Shown here one piece after another: positions 56,541 through 64,000 of a stretch of DNA of 64,000 nt. Location of the stretch: contig OX463809.1 of the NCBI GenBank assembly GCA_949825045.1, forward strand, positions 4,677,501-4,741,500. Reading direction: 5' to 3'. Under the pieces are notes generated by a model that saw only the letters and a list, made by a program, of their open reading frames with translations, made no database searches and was not told where the DNA came from. Origin of the DNA: Argyresthia goedartella. Lineage: Eukaryota; Arthropoda; Insecta; Lepidoptera; Argyresthiidae. Every line of letters starts with the position of its first letter. Position 1 is the first letter of the stretch. The position numbers and the translations under genes were made by a program.

Positions 56541-56815
56541 CTCCGTGGTCTAATGGGTTTCACGCTCGCTTCTCTTACAGGAGATGCAGGGTCTATTCCT
56601 GACCATGTACCAATGCAATAATTAATTTATCTTAAGTTCATTATACGGACGTCCTAACGGTGATGGAAAACATCGTGAGGAAACCTTCATTACTCCAAAG
56701 TTGCGGCGATGGGCTAGCCCCCTGTCACGCAAAATGGAGTATTGAATAACTGTCTCAAAGTGGGCACAATTATGCCTCTTCTACCCCGCCTGGGAAAATG
56801 TTGTGATGTTTGGAT
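56541..56815 (+). repeat. SINE chimera: family C head joined to repeat G body
   Basis: The head GCTCCGTGGTCTAATGGGTT, box B-like AGGGTCTATTCCTGACC and AATAATTAATTTATCTTAAG match family C up to GGACGTCC. Then it switches to CGGTGATGGAAAACATCGTG, GCGATGGGCTAGCCCCCTGT and GTGGGCACAATTATGCCTCT of repeat G instead of the usual family C body. Confidence 0.75.
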
Positions 56816-56824
56816 GTTTGGATG

Positions 56825-57011
56825 TTGTTTGTGCCTCAATCACGCTAAAACGGCTGCACGGATTTGAATGAAATTTAGCACAGAGATAGTTTATGAGCTA
56901 GATTGACATATAGGATACTTTTTATCTGTCTGCATCAGAAGAAGGGGTATCGTTATCTCGGTAAATTATACTTCCTAGGAACACGCAGATAAAGTTGCGG
57001 GCATCAGCTAG
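56825..57011 (+). mobile_element. Helitron-like non-autonomous 3' element
   Basis: It contains TGTGCCTCAATCACGCTAAA, ACGGCTGCACGGATTTGAAT, TAGCACAGAGATAGTTTATG and ends AAGTTGCGGGCATCAGCTAG followed by T. The GC-rich near-hairpin before CTAG and the absence of flanking duplication are Helitron traits, and the blocks are familiar from abundant lepidopteran Helitrons. No helicase is encoded. The 5' boundary is uncertain. Confidence 0.65.
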
Positions 57012-57014
57012 TAA

Positions 57015-57815
57015 TAAGTAATAACTCTTTAGAACTTTATGTTACATCACCAATTACCACCACCCACTCGATATTCGTCAACATAAATAGGTTGCTACCA
57101 CCACAAAATACTCCTCCCCAACCATCGACTGTTGACAAAGTCCCGAAAGTAACGCCACCCTACCCCAACGTTGGTGTTATTACCCCGACAAGCAGAGTCT
57201 GACCTCTGTAACATCTCTCCGCTCTCCCCTCCTCAGAACAATTGTATGTGCGAGGAGGGAGTGAGGTAGGTCAGGGTAAAGTGGTTGCCACCTGTCTGGG
57301 TACAATTGCTGCTGGTTAAATAATGCTCCGTAACATACAGAACAAATAATGGAAATGTAGACAAAGTTTTCATGTTCAGTAAAAATAAATTGTTTCGAAA
57401 TATACCGCGTGGAAATTTTGCATTCGTCACATTATTTTTGGCTGTTTATGTAATGGTAATTGTGGCGTTTCTTTTTATTCGACTTTCATGGAAGTTTGGG
57501 AAAAGGAGTTGTATTAGAGCAATGTTTATTATATACTCATACTTATGTTATTGCGATATGCGCAATATGCGAATCGATCCGACGACATAACGCTCATCAT
57601 AGCAAAACGAGTTACAATTTTGCTAATGAATTTAGAAAAAAGGGAAAAGTGGTTTCACTTCGTCTGGTTTCTTCCGGAACATTCTAGAATCTCATTATTT
57701 TGCTGAACATGACGACTGACTATGCCTTTGCCTACAGCTGCCTGCTAAGTGGTACTCATGAGGAAACAGGCATAAGAGACGAAATTTCTATAACCTAAGC
57801 CAAAAATCCAGATAA
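57015..57815. other. Intergenic DNA, nothing recognised
   Basis: The first 230 bp are C-rich (ACCACCACCCACTCG). Frames of 65-75 codons at 57233-57687 overlap on both strands and lack motifs. Confidence 0.35.
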
Positions 57816-57819
57816 CTTT

Positions 57820-57890
57820 AATCATATAGGTAAATGTACAAAGACGAGTTTATCGAGCTTACAAGTTAATTCTTCCAGCTAGCGTGGTTG
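57820..57890 (-). repeat. LINE 3' end, hairpin family, decayed
   Basis: ATGTACAAAGACGAGTTTAT and TTCTTCCAGCTAGCG keep the order of the minus-strand hairpin block. Confidence 0.55.
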
Positions 57891-57984
57891 TACAGGAACA
57901 CTACAACTACTAACAATACTCCTTAGGAGAGCAAACTATGATAATTATCGTTATTAATTATTTATTTCTAGATCCATTCATCGT

Positions 57985-58183
57985 GACGATTTCTGTGGCG
58001 CAGCGGATGCTGCTCTGCCTGCCATGCGAGAGGTCCCGGGTTCGATCCCCGGGACCTCTCGCAAAAAACCGCACAGGTCTTGGATGTTAATATGTATGTG
58101 ACGTCGCTGTTTCTGGTTCCCACGACACAGGGAATCCTAGTGGGGGCCCGAAGCAATGTATGTGCCTGCATGTAAACGTTTAT
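57985..58183 (+). repeat. SINE family B, best-preserved copy
   Basis: Head TTCTGTGGCGCAGCGGATGC (box A), GGTTCGATCCCCGGGACCTC (box B), GTCTTGGATGTTAATATGTA, GACGTCGCTGTTTCTGGTTC, ACAGGGAATCCTAGTGGGGG, ending GTAAACGTTTAT exactly where a MITE starts. Confidence 0.9.
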
Positions 58184-58330
58184 CGGCCTTACTTATAAAA
58201 AAGTTAATTCACTGTTTAGCTTTAGTAGTGTTTTGTCCTTTTCACTCGTCGAGTAAATGTCAAATGTCAAAGCAAAATAAAACACTGAATTAACTAAACA
58301 GTGAATTAACTTTATTTATAAGTAAGGCCG
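58184..58330. mobile_element. MITE with CGGCCTTACTTATAAA terminal repeats
   Basis: The left CGGCCTTACTTATAAA and right TTTATAAGTAAGGCCG ends are exact complements. Pairing continues through AGTTAATTCACTGTTTAG for about 37 bp. The 147-bp element begins at the last base of a SINE, so it seems to have inserted into the SINE tail. Confidence 0.85.
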
Positions 58331-58877
58331 AATGTGTTTATGTTTTAGCAATGACGTAGCTCTTTTTCTCATTACAGCGTGGAAGCCCACGTGTTCCTGA
58401 ATGACCAACTAAATCCGTACAACTGGCAACTGACCAACGATTTCATTTCTGACGGACCAACGTTTTGGGTTGGTCCGTTTGGAAATAATCTGACCAGCGA
58501 TTTTTATTCCTTACATACCAAATATGCAGTTTATCCGAAAATTGTATTCAAATCCTCTTAGAAGCTATGTGCTCTTAGTACTTTTTGAGTACTCATCAGA
58601 ATCAGAAAATCATATTAAGTCCTATAATAGATAGTAAAAGCAAATTATAAACGTATTTATCCCGTATTATCAGCAGCTAGAGTTGCGCAACAGAAATGAC
58701 GTCCACCGAGTGTACACGACAGCGGCATGGCCTCGCCCGGGCACCGAACCTGACAACTAGGTCATTGAAGCACGCGACTCACCCATAGGCTCAGTTGCAC
58801 AGGTTTTTGCTATGAATCTGTGTGAGGCCGCGAGCTGAATTGTCTTTATAATCCTGGCGACATAAATCTGATACTTA

Positions 58878-58925
58878 ACATTTATATACAAGCACATACA
58901 TCGCTTCTGGTCTCACACTAGGATT
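58878..58925 (-). repeat. SINE family B, 3' fragment
   Basis: AACATTTATATACAAGCACA and TCGCTTCTGGTCTCACACTA then AGGATTC; the rest is lost. Confidence 0.65.
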
Positions 58926-59242
58926 CTAAGTTGTAAATTAAATAGATAATTCATAAATACATATGTTTAATTAATTTACAACGAAAATATAAAAATTAAA
59001 AAAATATTTATCGGTCCTCTTATTCGCTCATAACAACCAAAAAGGTTGTAAATTTGAGAATATTCCTATAAATGTATTTATATATAGGTTCATAAAACGT
59101 CCATAAGATAGGCGTAGGTTTTTCTGCGAATTTGATTCAGAGAGATTACAAACATTATTATTGCTATGATATCGTCCTAAGGCTTAACGAGAGGATTTAG
59201 GTAGTGAAAAAGGCAATGTTGGTTATGGGTAAATACAATGTT

Positions 59243-59463
59243 TATTTGATAAAGGGTAATATTTAATCGCATGTCATAAAGTAGCGGGTCAGTGTGAAGG
59301 TAAAGCGTTTATCCTTCGTGCTAGGTTGACATGTAAGAACATCAAAAACCAACACTCCATCGAACTACGAAAACCAACAATAAATTTAGGTATTTCAGTT
59401 GCTTTTTTGGATGAAAAATTAGTAATATTTGATGCGCGATTAAATACTACCCTTTGATAAGTA
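59243..59463. mobile_element. MITE with AAAGGGTARTATTTAATCGC ends
   Basis: The block at 59251-59270 is the inverse of 59437-59456 with one difference, and ATTTGAT/ATCAAAG-type bases extend it. The interior has GTGCTAGGTTGACATGTAAG, related to the interior of the MITE at 33841-34216. About 220 bp, non-coding. Confidence 0.65.
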
Positions 59464-59639
59464 AGAAGTTGATAAACTACTCGTTTATTTAGAGACATAC
59501 TTGACCTATTTTGATAACACCATGTTATGATTACAGGTGTTTCTCAACTTCAATTAGAGGTAATATTGTAATCGGTAATGCCGGTACATCATCGCAGTTA
59601 GTTGTGTTTTAATATGTTGTTTGTTTTATACATTATGAT

Positions 59640-59747
59640 ATGATTGATGGGCTAGTCCCACGTCACGAATGAAGAATTCAATAAATGGCTTAACATGGGC
59701 AAAACTGTGCTTCTGCCACCCCGTACGGAATAAAGAGTGACAACTTG
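59640..59747 (+). repeat. Dispersed repeat G, plus-strand copy
   Basis: GATTGATGGGCTAGTCCCAC, GGCTTAACATGGGCAAAACT and GTGCTTCTGCCACCCCGTAC are in family order; it abuts repeat D. Confidence 0.75.
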
Positions 59748-59754
59748 TTTGATT

Positions 59755-60015
59755 TTTAACCGACTTCAAACTGAAGGTGGTTCTACATTCGATTTTTTTA
59801 TCAGTTCTTACGCGATATTTCGGCAATTAAGAATCAATTTTGATGATTCTTATTTCGATTGGTACGTCATACTTCAGAGGTGGTCCCATATGAATTTTAT
59901 CAAAATTGAAAAAATTAACAAGAACAAAAATATAAACACAGATGATGTTGGTTTGTGGTTCCTTTCAGCAAAGTTTTGATGAGGAGTTTTCGCTTATATA
60001 CTGCGGATGGAAACT
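59755..60015 (-). repeat. Dispersed repeat D, minus-strand copy
   Basis: Starts AACCGACTTCAAACTGAAGG and contains AATCAATTTTGATGATTCTT, TACTTCAGAGGTGGTCCCAT and TTGGTTTGTGGTTCC, the complement order of copies 1-3. Confidence 0.8.
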
Positions 60016-60414
60016 GCACATAGAAAAACTGTGCTATAAGATAAACAGCTTTGTTTACCCTATAAGGAGATTAACGCAGATTGCGATATCTCGGATATGT
60101 GCATTCTATCCTTAGTTAAGGTATCATCTTTTTCGGAAATTCTACTGATAGGGACAAAATATTTAGGCATCAGAAAAAATGTATTAGGGCCATCGCTGGC
60201 ATAAAAAGACAGAAAGCTGCAAACCCTACTTAAAAAAATTAGACATTCTAACTCATCGATATTTATCTTAGAGTGCTTAATAAAGAAAATAATAAACGTT
60301 TTATAGATTAAAACACAATTCACACATGAAATCTACGTAATAAAAACCACATAGTACTTCCTTCACCTAAATGCGTGCTATAAAGAAATAGCGTTTTCTA
60401 TATCGCCATTAATA

Positions 60415-61188
60415 GTAGTTTATGTGACTGCTACATAATGGAGGGCATTAATACTCGAGAGTGGGTTTATGAAACGAGCCGAAGGCGAGTAGTGCGAAGC
60501 GAGAGTACATGCACTAGTTTATCTACACACATACCATAAGCTCTATTTGATGTGTTCAGGCATTGTGGCTCTGCAGTTGTTTAGCTTGTTCTGTAGCACC
60601 AACTTCGGGCGTCGGCGTTCGCAATTTGAATGTCAGTACCAACTTCACAGACAAACTAGGGGCGGCACGAGGCGGGCGTCGGCGTTCGAAATTTGAATGT
60701 CATAATGTATAGAAAAATTACACATTATGGTCATAATGTGTAATTTTTCAGATAAGAAATGAGTTTTTACCAAGTAGTTTAACATTATGCTGATCGTAAC
60801 GTGCGGTTTTTGTACGCAGTGAAGAGGGTTTATGATACGTGTGTAGATAAAAACTCGTTTCGTATCTGGAAAACTACACATTATGGTCATTATGTGTAGT
60901 TTTTCTACATATAATGACATTCAAATTTCGAACGCCTACGCCCGCCTGCATGCCGCCCCTAGTTTGTCTGTGAAGTTGGTACTCACATTCAAATTTAGAA
61001 CGCCCGAAGTTGGTGCTACAGAACAAGCTAAACAACTGCAGAGCCACAATGCCGGTCAACCATGCGGTTCCTGAACACATCAAAGAGTAACTGTACATAA
61101 TTAGGCATTAAAACTCTCGAGTGATATATAAACCCACTCTCCAGTATTAAAGCCCTCCATTATGTAGCAGTCACATAAACTACTATTA
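60415..61188. mobile_element. Giant palindrome element P, complete copy
   Basis: The left end AGTAGTTTATGTGACTGCTA and the inverse of the right end match for over 55 bp, through ATAATGGAGGGC and AGAGTGGGTTTA. Further inside, CCAACTTCGGGCGTCGGCGT, GACAAACTAGGGGCGGC and the ACACATTATGGTC hairpins recur in inverted order, so most of the 774 bp can fold on itself. The centre, 60769-60848, is flanked by CAGATAAGAAATGAGTTTTT (60749-60768) and its inverse (AAAAACTCGTTTCGTATCTG) and is turned around relative to copy 1 at 34238-34317. No protein is encoded. Confidence 0.85.
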
Positions 61189-61324
61189 GAATAAAGATTT
61201 AAGAATGTTGTATAATAAGGTTAATATTTGTACACCCAGTACTGCTGGGTACATGGGTCATTTGAAACACTGTAATTAATATGAAACCTAGTTACAAACA
61301 ATGTTGAACAAATAAACATTTTTG

Positions 61325-61385
61325 TCATTGTCTTTGTCTTGAGAAAGAAATAGGACTTGAACTCGAAGTCAGTTTTTTTTAGTTT
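61325..61385 (-). repeat. Dispersed repeat D fragment
   Basis: GAGAAAGAAATAGGACTTGA and ACTCGAAGTCAGTTTTTTTT are the complement of the first block of family D. Confidence 0.5.
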
Positions 61386-61399
61386 TTACTTGGTGAATT

Positions 61400-61930
61400 A
61401 AGTTTGTTCAGAAGCACCTAGCAAGGATTTCCTTTTAATTCTTCCCTTAACCTTTTGAGGCCTGCACCTGCCATAAGGCACCGCAATTTTGAACCTAAAG
61501 TCATTTCAATAAAATTCAAAACCTATAACGGCACAGCGTCACCACAATGGCGTCACCAGGGCTTGAGGGGGAAGGCGGGCTTGAAAAAAATCTAAAGGCA
61601 AATCTCCTATTTTTCAAAATAAATCACCTTTTAATTTACATTTGGTGCTGCAACAAATCATGCAAGTTTTGCTGAAAGTAGACCTTCGAGCTCACCACAA
61701 TAGCAGTAAATTCTAAATATCTTGAAAATGTATGATTTCTTGACTCTAAAGACTAGAATTCATATTCGGTCGAAAAGTTGTATATCAAAATCTCTTGACT
61801 GTTGGTGCTGTGCTTCTGGCCATAATATGTTAATAAAAATAAAAACAAAAGTAATACTGAAGTCAGGGAAATATTCTTAATAACTGACATTTTGATTAGG
61901 TTTTCTTTACATACTTATATAAGATAACAT
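61400..61930. other. Unassigned AT-rich DNA
   Basis: No coding or clear repeat signal. GAGGCCTGCACCTGCCATAA near 61455 may be a very decayed relative of the piggyBac-like family. Confidence 0.3.
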
Positions 61931-61937
61931 AAAATTT

Positions 61938-62168
61938 ACATACAGGCACAAACTCGTGCATCAAATAAAATAAAAATTTAAATTTAAAACCTTATTTTAT
62001 GTAAATATTCACATATATTTAGAAAAAGTAATTTTTGGCTCTTTTCTACATTGTCCACAAACATGGAATCATCCAAGACCTGGGGACTTTTTTCTACCTC
62101 CCCAGCTAGGATTCTAACCCGCAACCTCTCGCTTGTGCAGCACAGACTCGATGGCGACGCCACAGATC
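61938..62168 (-). repeat. SINE family B, copy with internal AT-rich insert
   Basis: The 3' end TTTACATACAGGCACAAACT is separated by about 100 AT-rich bases from CCAAGACCTGGGGACTTTTT, a box B complement region ATTCTAACCCGCAACC, and the head complement CGACGCCACAGATC. Confidence 0.65.
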
Positions 62169-62179
62169 ATATATACATG

Positions 62180-63720
62180 TGTAAGTAAGTAGGTTTGATT
62201 ATTTAACCCGTTCGTTATTTGCATAACTCGCAGTTGGTACCGGCAGTCAAAAGGAGTCAAGCACTAATGTCTGTAAAGGCTGGTTCTGTACGGCAAGATC
62301 TGTCCGGATTAGAGGAGGTTAACTACTCGTATGTACTCATAAACACTCATTTCTACTAGATAAATACCCAAAAGTTAGAGTTTTTACAACTCCGCATTTA
62401 TTTTGCATCAGCGTATTCAACATTCATGAATTTAAACGTTTAATAATTATATATATTAATAAACGTTTGGTTTCCAGTATATACTCAGTAAATACTCAGT
62501 GTTTACCCATATGGGTATTTACTCAGTATTCACAATTTTGAGTATTTACTCATAGTGCCCGTTTTTAATCCGGATACATTTGAAATGGAAGTTTTTAAGA
62601 ATATTGCCCGACTTCAGAGCACAAGTGGTCGACATATTCTGTCTATTCCAAGGAGCAGGTCTCGGAGATAGTAATAGGAACTATGACGGGAACTCATGTC
62701 TGACAATATTGACAACATTATGACAACACTCGTATTAAAAACCTTAACTGTATTAATATCCTACTTCCACAGAGCGTCATTCATTTATTACATACGCACA
62801 CCGTCTTTGTGCATATTGTTCTACGTATAATTATCTATGTACTTAAAGCAATAAGTTGGCCGGATTTTTTGCGTATGCATGTCAATTATACAATATACAC
62901 TTGTAAAACCTACTCAACACACAAGCCTAGTACGTGTGCGGTACATTAACATTATGTGTATAATGCCTAGATATGTATTTTAGTGTGTATGTTCTCAGTC
63001 TGACTTCCCTAATTATGAACAGTTAGCCTAGTCTATGGTGTTACATGTGGATGATGGTGTCGGCATCACAATTTATAATTATGTTATGTACCTGCCATTG
63101 TTAACATATAATGTGTAACTGTTTTTCGTCCCAATAAAAAAATGACACATTCCTATATAAAATTAATGTCTCAATCGCAAAATATTTCAAAGGTATATCG
63201 GGGTAGGTGTCAAGAGATACACAATCGAACTGCCGGTCAACTGAGACGTTTTACACAGCATATAGTTTTAATTTTGGTTTAAATATTTCTTATCTTATTC
63301 CTTAAATATTCCTTATCCATCCATTTATCACACGAAGCATAGGTATAGTGTGTATGTACTCTTAGGTGTACGTGTGTGCAATTATGACTTGTTGTAAAGT
63401 ATCTTTGTTTTGTAATAACTATGGATCTGTGTTATTCGAAATAAAAATATTTGTATTTGAATTCTCTCAAAATTCCTGAACTTGGTGAAAATGGACGATA
63501 TTACTTCGCTTTAAATACAACAAAGTTTTGTAATTACATACTTCTTCAGGCATAAATAGCGTAAGGTATTGCCGGCAACGCAAGTTGCCATGGCTACCGT
63601 CCGCTTTTAGACTTCCTATAGTCAGTACGGAGCGAGTGGGAGGAAACTTTGGAAATTAATCGTAAGTCTCAAATATTGGGGTAGAATTAATACCTGTTGT
63701 CCCTTAAGGGTTGGTTGAGG
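62180..63720. other. Intergenic DNA at the right end, nothing recognised
   Basis: A short direct repeat of ACTCAGTA-type words lies at 62480-62560 (AGTATTTACTCA variants). AAATAAAAATATTTG at 63439-63455 resembles a polyadenylation context but no coding frame leads to it. Confidence 0.35.
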
Positions 63721-63727
63721 CGATTGA

Positions 63728-63835
63728 GACAGTTGCTATGTACTTTGCCCTAACAGCAACAGTGGCTATGTTTGAACTAACAGCAACAGTGGCTATGTAC
63801 TGTGAACTAACAGCAACAGATGCTATGTACTTTGA
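63728..63835. repeat. Minisatellite of CTAACAGCAACAGTGGCTAT units
   Basis: About four diverged units of 24-30 bp with GCTATGTACTTTG spacers follow each other. An 84-codon minus frame passes through it, giving IATVAVSS-like repeats, and is regarded as a by-product. Confidence 0.85.
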
Positions 63836-64000
63836 AAATCCAAGACCCCATTCAAAGCACCTCAAATTATAGATACACTCAACCATTCCCCTCAACACTT
63901 CTTTCCGGCATCGAATACTGTGCTCCCTCAATCCATCACGAATCAAGATGCTGCTCAACTTTCAGCATGTGGGGGAGCTTAACTCAAACAAAGACTCAGT

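Noticed and set aside
57985..58060. tRNA gene with CCCGGGTTCGATCCCCGGGA arm
   Set aside because: The strong arm belongs to a family B SINE; the body and tail follow directly.
58379..58561. Internal exon after CTCATTACAG
   Set aside because: The acceptor-like site is good, but the 60-residue peptide has no recognisable domain, contains a hairpin of GGACCAAC/GGTTGGTCC and ends in a stop.

Overview
The window looks like insect nuclear DNA, most likely from a moth or butterfly (Lepidoptera). It is AT-rich and gene-poor. It carries several tRNA-headed SINE families, Jockey/CR1-like and RTE-like LINE fragments with short repeated tails, Helitron-type ends, runs of the GTAGGTACCTAC type, and one TTAGG-type telomere-like run. 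The assignment to Lepidoptera is inference from repeat style; no marker gene is present.

Only one host protein-coding piece is convincing: a GC-rich first coding exon on the minus strand (13211-13616). It encodes the start of a probable transcriptional regulator with a PLDLS CtBP-type motif and ends at a clean GTAAGA splice donor. Its upstream DNA (13617-14100) holds three clustered CCAAT boxes and a 10+10 palindrome. The remaining exons were not identified. Two other CpG-rich islands (about 885-1085 and 1797-2330) could be promoters.

Almost everything else is repeats. 0-13 kb: SINEs, a mariner-type MITE with TA duplication, a GGGGCCC MITE, a gypsy integrase scrap, Helitron-like remnants. 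17-24 kb: a TTAA-flanked mini piggyBac-like element, a broken LINE reverse transcriptase, and a 1.47-kb hAT-type element with an 8-bp target duplication. 25-30 kb: fold-back MITEs and a 78-bp satellite (28.5-30.0 kb) with a 588-bp higher-order unit. 32-39 kb: MITEs nested in one another and a LINE with an almost complete RT domain. 40-42.4 kb: two convergent remnants of one LINE type. 44.5-45.55 kb: a 71-bp satellite of exactly 15 units. 46-52 kb: two terminal-inverted-repeat elements, each with a LINE fragment inside. 53-64 kb: GC-rich motif repeats, a chimeric SINE, a Helitron end, several MITEs and a 0.77-kb giant palindrome whose 80-bp centre is inverted relative to a second copy at 34.2 kb.

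No bona fide tRNA, rRNA, CRISPR array, operon or intact transposase was found. The mobile pieces are non-autonomous or decayed. The main biological story is layered insertion: at least five sites where one element sits inside another, giving a relative order of arrival.
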